Assembly (NCBI GenBank): GCA_949130485.1
Contig: OX422191.1
Span: 7,131,754-7,195,753, forward strand
Reading direction: 5' to 3'
DNA from: Agelas oroides
Lineage: Eukaryota > Porifera > Demospongiae > Agelasida > Agelasidae
DNA length: 64,000 nt
How positions within the stretch are numbered: position 1 is the stretch's first letter; every line of letters begins with the position of its first letter. The notes beneath the pieces are model-generated. The model did no database searches and was not told the origin of the DNA. It saw only the letters and a program-made list of their open reading frames with translations. Below are positions 45,027 to 55,847 of this stretch, piece by piece. The position numbers were made by a program, and so were the translations under genes.

Positions 45027-45262
45027 CTCCTTATCCCAGACTAACTGGTATTCTCCATTGTCCTTCTGTGTTGTGTATTCTTGTCTTATTTGTATTCTAA
45101 TTTGGCATTGTCTACGTTCTAGAAGATTCTTCACAGCATGGTCTGTATAAAAAGCTCATTTTCTGTCAGTTGTGTGTGGTCATTGTTGTAACTGCTGAGT
45201 TTGATGACAGTCAAAGCCTAGTGTTGCGGCAAAGATGCGGCTTGCCTGCGGTTAGGCTTACA
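44975..45262 (+). repeat. 3' LTR of Ty3/gypsy element
   Basis: 288 bp, the same length as the 5' copy with one visible difference. TATA follows at 45263-45266. Confidence 0.93.
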
Positions 45263-45266
45263 TATA

Positions 45267-46526
45267 TCTTGAAGGGTTCCTGTTTACAACTGAGTTTTGT
45301 GCATCAGAAGGAAGCGCTTGATGTTTATATAGCTTACCAGATGTCATTACATTTTTTTTTTACCTTAAAATAACTCACAACCGTAGGCTATTACTGGAAG
45401 TCTTTATTAGGCTATGGATACCTTCCTTGGTCCGTATTTCCACTTCTGCTTGGAGCTAGCACTGGAAACTTGAGTCCAAAGCTTTATTGACACATTCTCT
45501 GTGGGTTCATGACCTTGGCCACACCTACTCATTAGCGAGTCAGGACCCTCCGACCAGAGAACGCTCCTCCGGACTAATTTAAAACCTGCCTAAAATGCCA
45601 GAAATGGAGTCCGTACAAGGTGAAAGGACTGCAAGAAGGCAGACAAATGGCTCACCCGGCATTGACCAGGGCTTTTCTTAGTCTTGCAGGCCAGACTCTC
45701 ACGCTCCGCACGCCTGAGAGTTTGGCTCGCGAGACTAGGCTTTTCTACAGGCAGCTGCAACGGCCGCCACGCGCTGTCAGCCAACGGCTGCCATGCGCTG
45801 TCGGTACACCCACCCACCTCCCCCTGTCCCACGGATTGCGCCCGCAACCGATAACATGCCGGGCACAAAAGTTGAGACGACAAAAGGCATCATCGGTTGT
45901 TAAAGGGTTAATGGGATGTTTGTTGTGGGTTGATATGTTTATCTATTGTTCACCGTGGGTGGCAGTAGTTGCAATTGTAGCCATGCAACAAAGAATCATC
46001 ATCATTGGATCTCCATGACTGCAGCCTCTTGCATATTGATAATGGTGCTGTGTAATTCTTGCATACTGGAGACCATTCTGAATATAGCAACAACAATGTG
46101 GGTGCTTCACCAGTGCATTATCAATGGTTCTCCATACATTTGAATACTGACTGCAGACATTATGCAGTCTTACTGCTCAGGTGGAAGCATTGTAATGCCT
46201 ACAGTGAGAAGACTGGCTATTTGTACATATTGTGGCTCAAGAGCTTCAACAACTAATAGTCTACTGTCATGTTCAGTGCATTAGCTAAGTGCTCTGCTGA
46301 GCACCTTTGGTTACTATCATGTAACTAAATGACAATATGTTGAGTGCTTGCTTCTAGATATGTCAATCATGAACTTTAAGTCTGCTCCTATAGCTAGATG
46401 TATCTTGTGCACATTTGAAACAAACTTTTCCATGCAAGCATCCTTGAGCAGCAGCATCATGGGCATCTTACTTTGATGTGCTAGTGCTATACTGGCCCTC
46501 CATGTGAGACCATCAACTAACACATC
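45267..46526. other. Intergenic, no gene seen
   Basis: Short ORFs only. A GC-rich patch at about 45690-45890 contains two near-copies of a GCCRYGCGCTGTC phrase. The phrase CCACCTCCCCCTGTCCCAC (45813-45831) recurs inverted near 57457-57475, which suggests a dispersed repeat fragment. Confidence 0.45.
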
Positions 46527-47057
46527 CTGCCCGGTGCGTGCACTTTTCGTCCAACTAAAAAATCCATTTTCTAGAAAAAGAATTTCAGCTGATTTCATCG
46601 TACTTTTACCTACCAGGAAATGAAAAATCAAACTCGCATGGCATATTTCCTTTTTCCTTTCCGCAGCAAAAAGAAAAACAGAATTTAAAAAAACCACGTT
46701 CCTTTTTGAAGAAAGCATAAAAGGAATTCAGACTGATGCATTCCTTTTTCCTTTTTCTGAACAAAAAAGGATTCTAAATGATGCATTCCTTTTTCATTTA
46801 CCTGAAGAAAGCATAAAAGGAATTCAGAATGATTGGTTCTTTTTTCTTTTTCTGAAGGAAACAAAAAAGGAATTCAAAATCATGCATTCCTTTTTCCTGT
46901 TTCTGAAGGAAACAAAAAGGAATTCTAAATCATGCATTCCTTTTTCATTTACCTGAAGAAAGCATAAAAGGAATTCAGAATGATGAATTCCATTTTCCTT
47001 TTTTCTGACAGGAAATTGGATTTGCTTGCACCCTCCAGGTAGCCCTGTTTCCAGGGT

Positions 47058-47082
47058 CCCCCCCCCCCCCCCCCCCCCCCCC
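47058..47082. repeat. Poly-C run (25 C)
   Basis: An uninterrupted C homopolymer in the left arm of the foldback element, without an equal run in the right arm. It could form G-quadruplex or i-motif structures, or reflect assembly uncertainty. Confidence 0.9.
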
Positions 47083-47107
47083 ACAAGGCTACCCTCCAGG
47101 AGTATCA

Positions 47108-47440
47108 AGTTGCACTTCATTAGTGATCTTTAACCTCAAGATCTTCCCATGTATGCATACATTGATTATAGTGATTACCTAGCCTCATGGTGGGGGAGAA
47201 GGGGGTCTGGGAGATCTCGTCACATGCAGTGAATGATGTCACGTCACATGGACTGAAGGTAGACTGATCAATGGAAAGTTAATGGTGGGGAACCACCCAC
47301 CATGTCTACCTTCAGTCCATGTGATGTGACATTGTGCACTGCATGTGACGAAATTTCCCAGACCCCCATTCTCCCCCACCATGAGGCTAGGTAATCACTA
47401 ATGCATACATGGGAAGATCTTGAGGTCAAAGATCACTAAT
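47108..47440. repeat. Central palindrome of the foldback element
   Basis: AGTGATCTTTAACCTCAAGATCTTCCCATG on the left is mirrored by a CATGGGAAGATCTTGAGGTC segment at about 47407-47427. Matching continues inward past CCTAGCCTCATGGTGGGGG to GGACTGAAGGTAGAC (about 47250) versus GTCTACCTTCAGTCC (about 47306). The loop is about 40 bp. Confidence 0.85.
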
Positions 47441-47759
47441 GCAGATACTCCTGGAGGGTAGCCTCGTTCCCAATCCCCATTCGTGTGTGGGGGAGAGCCT
47501 GGGAACAGGGCTACCTGGAGGGTGCAGGCAAATCCAATTTCCTGTCAGATAAAAGGAAAAGGGATTCATCATTCTGAATTCCTTTTATGCTTTCTTCAGG
47601 TAAATGAAAAAGGAATGCATGATTTAGAATTCCTTTTTTGTTTCCTTCAGAAAAAGGAAAAAGGAATGCATCAGTCTGAATTCTTATATGCTTTCTTCAA
47701 AAAGGAACGTGCGTTTCTGAATTCTGTTTTTCTTTTTGCCGCGGAAGGAAAAAGGAAAT

Positions 47760-48137
47760 GGGTCTCATTACTTTCACGCCGTTTCATGTCCCCTGTCACA
47801 TGACCCAGGTGCAGGGTGAAAGCCGCATTACGTCGCACTTACGCCACATTGCCACAAGTGGCATCGCATAAGGTGTTCGTCACTTTTTAAAGCAGAAAAC
47901 AAAAGAAGGAATAAAAACCCATTTCCTGACCCTAGCCCTAACCCTAACCCTAACCTGTACACTGAGCCCTAACCATTAGACCACAAGCAATTTCGAACGA
48001 TCATGTACACTTTTCCGTCTAATGTGTACAGCTCAACCGTCACACAAGCGCCATACTAAACTACGCATGCGCAATGCGTGCTCCACCCACACACATCACG
48101 TGAGGGGGCATGAAACGACGTGAAAGTATTGAGAACC
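47760..48137. mobile_element. Nested MITE with 10-bp TSD (Mutator-like)
   Basis: It starts GGGTCTCATTACTTTCACG and ends CGTGAAAGTATTGAGAACC, imperfect inverted repeats of about 29 bp. AAAAGGAAAT flanks both sides (47750-47759 and 48138-48147). The opposite arm of the foldback carries the uninterrupted version of the target, which shows this insertion is younger. A 9-11 bp duplication suggests a Mutator-like origin; that is an inference. Confidence 0.8.
47930..47955. repeat. Interstitial telomere-like repeat
   Basis: CCCTAG followed by three CCCTAA units and CC. This is the complement of the metazoan TTAGGG telomere unit. It lies inside the nested MITE, not at a chromosome end. Confidence 0.9.
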
Positions 48138-48265
48138 AAAAGGAAATACGCCACGCGAGTTTGATTTTTCATTTCCGGGTAGGTCAAAGTACGATGAAAT
48201 CAGCTGAAATTCTTTTTCTAGAAAATTGATTTTTTAGTTGGACGAAAAGTGCACGCACCCTGCCC

Positions 48266-48769
48266 GACTCAGTGCGCCATGCACTGCAGCACTGCAAATT
48301 TCAACAATAGTTGTTGCGACTGTGTGATTTAATTTCCTGCATTGCCATGTTGGCAAGTCAAAAAATAATAAACAATGCATGGCAAGCAAATATGACTCCC
48401 AATAACCATCAGCAAGCTTCTTTTTTCCTTTCCACCTCCAAGATTTGATTTCTCATGTCTTAGCTACCTCCTCCAATGGAAATCAGAAAAATACACACAT
48501 TTATATACCAACAGTGTAGATATGTAGATAAAATATGACTGGAGGTCATGCAGAATACAACAAGAGTTGTGAATGCATTGCACCTGTTTGGATCTCAAAT
48601 TCATTCTGTGCACCTTATGAGACTATAGAAATAGCTGTACATGTACATTGTGCAAATAGGTTTATAAGATTAATGCTTCTGTCTGAAATCAATGATCACA
48701 CAAATCAACCATGACTGCCGTGTAAAGTTGGTCACATTTACTGGTCAAAATACTTTGCCTTGCAAAGCT
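48266..48769. other. Downstream region of the membrane protein gene
   Basis: AT-rich with no gene. It probably contains the 3' UTR of the minus-strand gene at 48770-50755. A poly(A) signal was not resolved with confidence. Confidence 0.4.
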
Positions 48770-50755
48770 CTATATGGAACCATAGGCCACGAGGCTGTTC
48801 ACACCAGCCTGTGGTTGAGTGTCAGTTTGGGAATTCCCCTCTCCATTGTTTGTTGCTGGAAGAAGAGGCTGGTACATGTCAGGATTCACTATCCTGTCTG
48901 GAAGATCCTCATCATCTCTCTGAATGTGCAGGTGCTGGTTTTTGTTTCTTGCTTGGAGTACCTTCCCAATCTTGCTGCAACAAGTGCGAAACAGTGCTAC
49001 TCGAGGGAGGAGTTTGTACAAAACAAATGATATAAAATACAAAAATGGAATTAATCCCACAACATACAGTATCTGAAGGGGAAAAGGATTTGCTCTAATT
49101 GCATACATTATCAAGAAAAGTGTTAAAACCAACAAAACAAACGCCAAACAGTCTATAATGTTGAAGTAGTTGTTCTTGTAAGGACGAAAGTAAGCAAACA
49201 TTAAGGACACAAAAATTGGAAGTGGTATTAGTATTAGCCACTGGTAAGTCATCGAAATAATAAATGCCACCAGCAGAACAATTCGAAATAGTAGGTAGAG
49301 TCCAGCAAAGTAGCGACAGTCCCAAGTACCATTGGTACCATTCTTGTAGTATCCCTGGAAGGCATCAGCAAATGTGTGCAGAAATTGCCACCTTATTCTA
49401 GTACAGTAGCCAAGACATCTCTGGAATGATCTCATGGGGTACAGGAGGAGCAGTAACAGTGGGAAAAGAACAAACACCAGCAGGACACATATTGCAAGCA
49501 TAGCAAACGGAAGGTGTTGTCTGCTGAAATACTCAACTGAAGCATCATAATACAGTACAGCTGGACCAAATCTTTTACCTCTGTTGTTGCGTAGTATATT
49601 AGCATCCAGTAAACTGTAAGAGACTGTCAGTAGTTTTGAATATGACAGGAGCAGGAAAGTAGCAAAGGCATGGATTACATTTCCTTTAAGATCCCATTTC
49701 CTCCTGAAACGAGCAAAGCACGCATGGAATGGCCTCCACACACAAACCATCACCCTAACCCCACTGTCGTACATCTCAATACAAAGATAAATCAATATTG
49801 TCAACAAAAGTGGATAAATGGCAACAACATACTCCAGTGCTATTGTATGAAGAGTACTCATGTCACTGCTGATACAAAATGAAGGAATGAAGTATCGAAA
49901 GAAATCCAAATTCCATATTCCATAAAATGTTGTTAGTGATAATTCAATAAAGCGAATTGCTGTTAAATTTGAGGTGTAGTGAACAAAAATATATGGGTTT
50001 GTGAGTGTGTCTGCACATGTCATGAACTGACAGAGAAACACAAAAGCATTCATTTCGGGTGAAGTTATATGAAATTGGAAAATTATTACTAAGAAACATA
50101 AAACGGTGGTGGGAATCAAGGTAGCTGTAATATATAGCAGCCACCCATATTGCTTTTCAAAGCATTTTACACACTCTCTTTTGTAGGAGATGACAGCAGG
50201 TCCCAAACCTTGCTGACACTGGCTGCACAACAGACCTGTTCGATTCAAGCCATTGCACATGAAGCTGTTTAACTCAGAAGTATCATTCGGAAGAGTGATG
50301 TAGACAATCTGAGTATCAGGATAGTGGTAGTTGAATGGACATCTTCCAATAATCGTGTCATTGAGTGTGTAATCATAACTCATACAATAACCTCCAAGGA
50401 TTAGAGTCTGTTGTGTATCCTCATCACACATCACTACATATTCAAATGTGGCATCACACACACACCTTGTTACTTCACTATCTTTTACTGCCCGGTACCA
50501 AGTGGGACAGGACCATTTCTCTGTGACAGCAGTTTGTGTCCCTCTCTGACTGGTACTGTCATCTAGGGTTTCAGTGTTCTCATCTGCTGAATGTAAGCCA
50601 CTACTCCAACACAAGCCGATCATGAACAGAACCACTCCAATTTTGAATGCAACCATCTTCATCAAGGTAGTTAGCAAGTGCAGACACACATGTATAACTG
50701 TTGCACATGAAGCCAACAGTAAATAGCTCAAAATTCCAAGATTGCACCTATACAC
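48770..50755 (-). CDS. Cysteine-rich multipass membrane protein
   Basis: 661 aa in one exon, the only clear host gene here. The first ATG gives a hydrophobic leader. The ATG at residue 32 (50662) followed by KMVAFKIGVVLFMIGLCWSSG is a better signal peptide, so the true start may be there. Residues ~55-200 are an extracellular Cys-rich region with several N-glycosylation sites and a compact CNGLNRTGLLC / CVKC module at 167-198 that resembles an EGF/laminin-type fold. About eight membrane segments follow: roughly 204-228, 302-326, 360-383, 416-440, 482-502, 505-522, 533-553 and 561-582. The tail (~590-661) is cytoplasmic and acidic/polar. I associate this architecture with a large uncharacterised sponge family. 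A receptor or channel role is possible but unproven. No inactivating change is visible. Confidence 0.85.
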   Translation of the reverse strand: MYRCNLGILSYLLLASCATVIHVCLHLLTTLMKMVAFKIGVVLFMIGLCWSSGLHSADENTETLDDSTSQRGTQTAVTEKWSCPTWYRAVKDSEVTRCVCDATFEYVVMCDEDTQQTLILGGYCMSYDYTLNDTIIGRCPFNYHYPDTQIVYITLPNDTSELNSFMCNGLNRTGLLCSQCQQGLGPAVISYKRECVKCFEKQYGWLLYITATLIPTTVLCFLVIIFQFHITSPEMNAFVFLCQFMTCADTLTNPYIFVHYTSNLTAIRFIELSLTTFYGIWNLDFFRYFIPSFCISSDMSTLHTIALEYVVAIYPLLLTILIYLCIEMYDSGVRVMVCVWRPFHACFARFRRKWDLKGNVIHAFATFLLLSYSKLLTVSYSLLDANILRNNRGKRFGPAVLYYDASVEYFSRQHLPFAMLAICVLLVFVLFPLLLLLLYPMRSFQRCLGYCTRIRWQFLHTFADAFQGYYKNGTNGTWDCRYFAGLYLLFRIVLLVAFIISMTYQWLILIPLPIFVSLMFAYFRPYKNNYFNIIDCLAFVLLVLTLFLIMYAIRANPFPLQILYVVGLIPFLYFISFVLYKLLPRVALFRTCCSKIGKVLQARNKNQHLHIQRDDEDLPDRIVNPDMYQPLLPATNNGEGNSQTDTQPQAGVNSLVAYGSI

Positions 50756-53109
50756 ACAGCACTCACTATTCCATCATATGAACTCCCTAGAATCTAAAAA
50801 CCAAGACTGAAACCTCATAAACTGAATTCGTAATGATCCAATATCATGCTGCATCCTTCTCAAGGAGTTGTACATATAGTTAGGTATTGTGACTATCAGG
50901 ACACAATTTGTACTGAAAGTACATTGTCTTCATTTATGTCACAGAAAGTTTTGTATATTATAGCTAAAAAATAAACACTGAAAGTTGTTTAAGGGACTGC
51001 ATACAGCTAATAATTGTAGATTATAGTTGTACAACCTTTTATTATCAGTCAAACCACATGTAGCGGGGGAGGAAGGGGGCAGGTAGGGATAGAAGCGGGT
51101 AGGTAGGGAATCATTCAGATGGAGGCACAGAGGAACTGCTGCCCACAAGCTTCAGTTTTGTTTTATTACTGATACATCAGGTTATCAGCAGCAGCTAGTA
51201 AACCAATAACCTACCAAGACAAAAGACAAATTTTGTCCTCACGTTTTCTTCTTCTTGTTTGTTTGGTAGTTGGTTTGGTTGTCTCAGTATACCAAAATCA
51301 GACCAATTGGTACTGATCCACTATGTGTGATTACTACCCTTGTATAATTATTGATTCAAACAAGAGCACACACAATGAAACTAAGTATGGCTGTATTCCT
51401 AACACACTCAGCATAGACTCCACCACTGTAGTCACTAGCTGAGTTACTAATGAATTTTGTGTTCTCAATGATGTTCACATTGCTATTTGACCCTGCAACA
51501 CCCCTCCAACATTCTTAGCAAAGAAATTACTGCTGCCAGTGATAACGAGACTACTTCTTTCTGCAAAATCACTTTCATAACAGGTGAAACCCCCAGAAAC
51601 CACACTTTCCATTTGGGCACAGCCTACAGTTACTAAAAAACAAAAAGGCAATTACAAAAAAAATAAAAAAAAACAAACAAACAAACAATCAAAAAGAAAA
51701 GCAACTTGTTTTCTCTCAGGACCACATGACTGTCCACTACCACAAGTACACTACAAAAGCTATCCCTGAAACACAGTGTGATTTCAGCTGTCTGAAGATA
51801 TATATAATCCATAGTAGGTTGTGAAATGATGATGACCATTAACCTGCATGCATTTATCACTGGCCATTTCATTCAAGTGGGAAAAAAAATAATCTATTAC
51901 GTATGACATACAGAAGCTTCTCCCTGCCTGACCCTCGAGCAAAACTCAACATGATTGCTGAAATACCAGTTTTAGTCTGCTTAGTTTGCTTATGAATGTA
52001 ATTAAGTGCATAATAACCCTAAGGCAATCTAAACTGGTGCATGCTTTCTGCTATCCTGCTTGAGGATCAGGCAGGGATCAGTACGTCATAACAGAGCTAC
52101 CAGCAAGCTTTCCTTGACCAGCTCCAAGATTTGATCTCTTATGTGTGGGAGCATGCATGCAATGTCTGACCTCCTCTGGGTTTGCATGTCAATAAGTCTC
52201 CAAGATGTCATTATCACAAAACCACATTCACTCAAACCTTACCTCTTAGAGTCTGGGGTATAGCTTATATTAAACGGCATCAACGAGCGTTGTCATGTTT
52301 GTATAGCAAGATAAAACAATTTGGTATACATTACTTCAATGTTTGTAGTCCCTTACAACAACTTGCAATGTTTGCAACAGTAGCTATAACAACAATGAAG
52401 ATGACGTGTAGAAACTGTGTTTATAGATACCTATCTGTTTGGCATATGTATGTTGATCACAATAGCAAGTATAGAAATCCTTCAGGAGGATTTACAGTCT
52501 TTTTCCTGCCTTCATGTGAGCCTATAGTTGCAGGAATCATCTGTCCTACCACATTCTGAAATCTATGAACTAAGAACAATTGTACCTCACTAACTACACA
52601 ATGCATACTGAAGATAGGTTAGACTTGCCAAAGGAAGGACCTGTACATTTAAATGATATTTACCAGTATCATAGGCCTGATGAGTAGCTAGGGTGTCAAC
52701 AGCAAAGATCTCCAAAAATTCACTTTCCATATCATTGAGGGAGCCTCAGACCAAAAACAACTCTATGTAGGGCAGTGAATATCAGACGTGCAGCAGCAAG
52801 GTCTAGCTTGTAGCTCCCCTACAGTGCAGAAATCTTGTCATGAGTTGCTTCAAGAAGGCAACAACATTTTAATCTATTGAAACATCTCTTGCTCTTGACC
52901 ATCTCCCAGACATTGATCCCATCATACTTCTTCTGTACTGACATGGGGAAAAGTAGTAATGATGTTTGGTTTCTATCCTGATGGCATATCTGCAAGGATG
53001 TTGAAGCTACGTAACTTGATGCAGCATTGTGCCTGCCATTACCAAACTGTATTCAAGATGTCAATTGCAAGCAGATAGCTAACTGCCAAAAGATTGGTAA
53101 TCATCTGTA
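50756..53109. other. Intergenic, no gene seen
   Basis: Short ORFs without domains. A-rich CAAACAAACAAAC-type simple sequence lies at about 51640-51690. A fragment shared with the spacer at 33349 (CATTTCATTCAAGTGGGAA) is at about 51867. The 5' end of the membrane protein gene is presumably just past 50755. Confidence 0.4.
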
Positions 53110-53880
53110 GCTATAGTTGTTCCCACTTCAAAGAAAGGTGACAACTGTAACTATCAAATTATCATCAAATTGCTCTTCTGCCAGTCCTCTCTAAAGTTTT
53201 AATGTCAGATGTGAGCAATCTATGACCATCTGCTTGTGCATTTCCCCGTCTGCACTAGCCAATGGGACTTTCTAGCTACCATGCAGGCAGGTCAACCACA
53301 AATGCTGTTCTGTCTGCCACTCATGATCATGAACTCGTGATAGTGCATGGCTCTGTGCAGACCTTCAGTTGACATTTGACAGTGCCTCATTGCTCTCTAT
53401 AAACTGAGACAGTTGGACATCTGTAAGATTTCTATTCAAGCAGATTCTTGACTACCTGAAGTCAGTGCATTGGAGTTGAAGTCATCCTCTCAGACATTCC
53501 TCAAGGCACACTTGGCCCAGTACCATCATTGATGGTGATACCAATGTTCCGTCCAATAGCAGCATGAACCTGTATGTAGATAATCTCCTTTCTTGCAGGC
53601 CTATCTAATCCCCTTCGGACTATATCAAGCCCTGTAGGCAGACATTGATGCACTATCCAACTACATTTCAGCCCATAAACTATATTTGAAGAGTGGTAAG
53701 TGTAAGTGTATGCTTGATTCTCAAAAGAGGGACTCCATTAATCAATAGCTAACACCTACAGAGAGTGTATTCCTACAAGTATCTTTGAATTTTGCCATCA
53801 TCCGGCTAGGTCAGCACCATGTATCTACACTATGTTCCAAAGCTCAACAGCAACATTGGCTTGCTCTACTGATAATCATA
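53110..53880 (+). pseudogene. LINE reverse transcriptase relic 1
   Basis: Translated piecewise with many stops and frame changes, RT landmarks appear in order. A K-K-G-D...NY...LL block is near 53125-53190. A Gly-Gln-rich AGQPQ block follows near 53290. PQGT-LGP is near 53500, and a YVDN version of the Y-A-D-D box near 53575. L-SNYI-AHKL with SGKCK is near 53660-53705, and YKYL near 53775. The spacing fits a non-LTR retrotransposon RT of the CR1/Jockey type. It is heavily decayed. Confidence 0.65.
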
Positions 53881-53933
53881 CATACTCTAATATGAGGACT
53901 CTAACGGAACTAGCTATTGTTCAATAGTAAGCA

Positions 53934-54400
53934 ATGAATTGTGCAATTAAGGGCAGTTTCCAGTTCCTTGTGAAAAACAAATACAAACCCCAATATTTTG
54001 CTGCTATATTCACAGATATTGTTGTTCACCTAGGACATACTCTGTCATGTGATCTCGATGATTCTGAGGATATTGAAAACAAAACAAAAGATTTTATTAG
54101 CCGTGCTAATTTCCTTCCAGCAAATTTTGGAGTCTGTTCCTCAGCTGTGAAGTCATGTTTGCTTCAGTTTTTCTGTACATCCTTTTATGGTGCTGCCTGT
54201 GGAGATTGGCTTGTCCTGAACATCAATTACTTGAAACAGTATTTAACAAAATGCTACGTAGAATTTGGAACCTTCTGTACTGTAGCCATAGAGGGCTGAC
54301 ACACAGGATAGCTTCAATGCAGAGTATATATAACCTAGTGTCTCTCAGGAGTGCAAAGCTGCTACAAGCTGCAAAGTTGTGGCCTTTGAATCTATATTAG
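53934..54400 (+). pseudogene. LINE RT C-terminal relic 2
   Basis: The first 121-aa ORF has HLGHTLSCDLDD, a K-DFI-RAN helix, VKSCLLQFFCTSFYG and a W. This pattern is typical of the region after the palm domain in LINE polyproteins. The matching continuation FNKMLRRIWNLLY...THR is in a second frame (54155-54400), so a frameshift separates them near 54230-54260. It has its own LGH box, so it is not the continuation of relic 1 but a second element. A fragment of the same family recurs near 61727-61785. Confidence 0.65.
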
Positions 54401-54700
54401 TGCAGAGGGCTTTTTCTGTTGCTGCATCTTTTCCCTGGTCCTATTTAGGTGATAATTGTTGTTTTGGTTTCAGGCATGTTAAGGTGTCTTGTAACTGATA
54501 ATGCTCTGGCTGGTTAATCAGGGAGATTAGGAATGTTTCTTTATATGTTCCAGGTTTTCAATTGTGAACTTGAGGAGTTTGTGTATGTAGCTAGCACCTT
54601 TTAGTCTTACTTTATAATGTGGATGTACTCTCTTTGTGCCTATTTTGGCATGTGTTTAATAATAATAGTAATATCATTGTTGCTGCATTATTGACTGTTC

Positions 54701-54728
54701 TGAGATCTTGGCTAGTGCCAAGATCTCA
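54701..54728. repeat. 12-bp perfect hairpin
   Basis: TGAGATCTTGGC and GCCAAGATCTCA are exact reverse complements around TAGT. It is outside any recognised gene, and its function is unknown. Confidence 0.85.
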
Positions 54729-54978
54729 GAGATGCTGGCTAGTTTTAGTGCTAGTTGAAAAACCTATTCTGACTACAAAAAGCACAATACTTTAAATTCC
54801 TGATTGGAATAGCACCATATGGAAGTATTTCCTTATATAAGTGTTGGGGCAGTCGAGTGTCAGATAAGCAACTGACACAGGAGAACGACTTCTTCAGTTA
54901 CCTTGAGCCAGGAGATGTTTTAGCCAATAGTGGCTTCACAAGATGATGTGGCAGTCAATGGTGCAAAGCTAGAGATAC

Positions 54979-55168
54979 CTGCCTTCACACGAGTGAAAAA
55001 ACTTAACACATGCAGCGAGAGGTTGAGCTCTCTAAACAACTGTCCATGGTACGCATCCATGTAGAAAGGATCATTTTGTCTCTTAAACAAATAAACTCTC
55101 CTATACCAGTATATAACAAAGGAGATAGCTACTGATGTAGCTAACATAGATAAAATTCTTGTTGTCAT
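54979..55168 (-). CDS. Candidate first exon, membrane-anchored protein
   Basis: From the ATG at 55168 an open frame encodes one N-terminal hydrophobic segment (about residues 5-21) followed by a basic YRR and a polar stretch. A splice-donor-like CAG/GTATCT occurs at 54979/54978. No downstream exon was identified and the protein is not recognised. It could equally be a chance ORF. Confidence 0.22.
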
Positions 55169-55457
55169 TAAGCTGTTGTTTGAATATTATAATTACATGA
55201 TTTAATAATGACAATATTACAACTGATGAAATCTGTGACAGTAATTACGTACAACATGTATACACAGCACTATACATACTAGCTACTGATGTCATGGGAT
55301 CTGACAGTCAGGGCAGAACCAGGCACCTTGGGGCTCACACTTTACCAATACACGAAAAGTGAAACCACTCATAGTCATATGTGGGGTTGTCACATGCTAT
55401 CATGAACAATCAACGAACCACATCTCCCTTATAAAACAGGCCTAGATGTTATGCAAA

Positions 55458-55520
55458 GTCACCCACTGCGCAGGACGCGTTTCGGCCAATACCAGGCCTC
55501 ATCAGCTGCGCTGGGGTGAC
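55458..55520 (-). ncRNA. Hammerhead ribozyme (type I, short stem III)
   Basis: Read on the minus strand: stem I 5' arm GTCACCC-CA-GCGCAG, then CTGATGA, stem II GGCC-TGGTATT-GGCC, then GAAA, a minimal stem III ACGCGT, the cleavage triplet GTC, and stem I 3' arm CTGCGC-AGT-GGGTGAC. Both halves of stem I pair perfectly around a small internal loop, and every conserved core base is present. The predicted cut is between 55474 and 55473. Short self-complementary stem III is typical of hammerheads in Penelope-like retroelements, which may act as dimers. An RT relic lies upstream in the same orientation. Confidence 0.82.
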
Positions 55521-55847
55521 CGGGAGATGGGGACTGCTATCTCATGCACAGAATGCAGTCAGGTGGCTGGCCTTATTCAAAAGTCGGTAGAGACTCCTCG
55601 AAAGCACCGTCTCTTCGTGCAGCTGTTCTTCGTGCAGCTGTCTTTCGTTCGAAGATCTTACGTAGCGATTGATCGTCACGTGTTATCGACGCGTGCGTGC
55701 GCGCGCGCGCATACAGAGGCACTGGAGGTACCGGAAGTATTGTTAATAAGACACAAGGCAAACAGTGTAAGGCAAACAGTGCATGTTTAAAGGCTGTGTG
55801 TGCATAAATGTGCCAAGCCAAGTAAACTGCATGTTCAGGCTGCGTTA

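Larger units (their letters stand above)
38887..45262 (+). mobile_element. Ty3/gypsy LTR retrotransposon, inactivated
   Basis: A 6376-bp element with 288-bp LTRs (TGTAAGCC...GGCTTACA), flanked by TATA on both sides (38883-38886 and 45263-45266). Order is gag-PR-RT-RNaseH-INT, the canonical Ty3/gypsy layout. The pol region has two frame changes (about 41491-41498 and 42519-42525) and one in-frame TGA (44244-44246). The LTRs differ at one visible site, so it inserted recently. Confidence 0.92.
46533..48259. mobile_element. Foldback DNA transposon with long inverted arms
   Basis: It starts GGTGCGTGCACTTTTCGTCC and ends with its reverse complement. The first ~120 bp are inverted-repeat matched, and similarity continues through most of both arms (the AAAAGGAATTC...CCTTTTTC tracts at 46640-46990 and 47550-47710). 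CTGCCC flanks both sides (46527-46532 and 48260-48265). The centre (47120-47440) is a second palindrome. No transposase is present. The right arm is interrupted by a nested 378-bp MITE. Confidence 0.85.

Noticed and set aside
46824..47120. 98-aa ORF with a Gly run in the foldback arm
   Set aside because: Gly run is the poly-C tract; the rest mirrors the inverted repeat and recurs at 47483-47803.
47930..47955. Chromosome end
   Set aside because: Only about four CCCTAA-type units, with unique sequence continuing on both sides and a position inside a MITE.
52660..52700. CTGATGAG near 52677 as a third hammerhead
   Set aside because: No GAAA block or pairing stems nearby.
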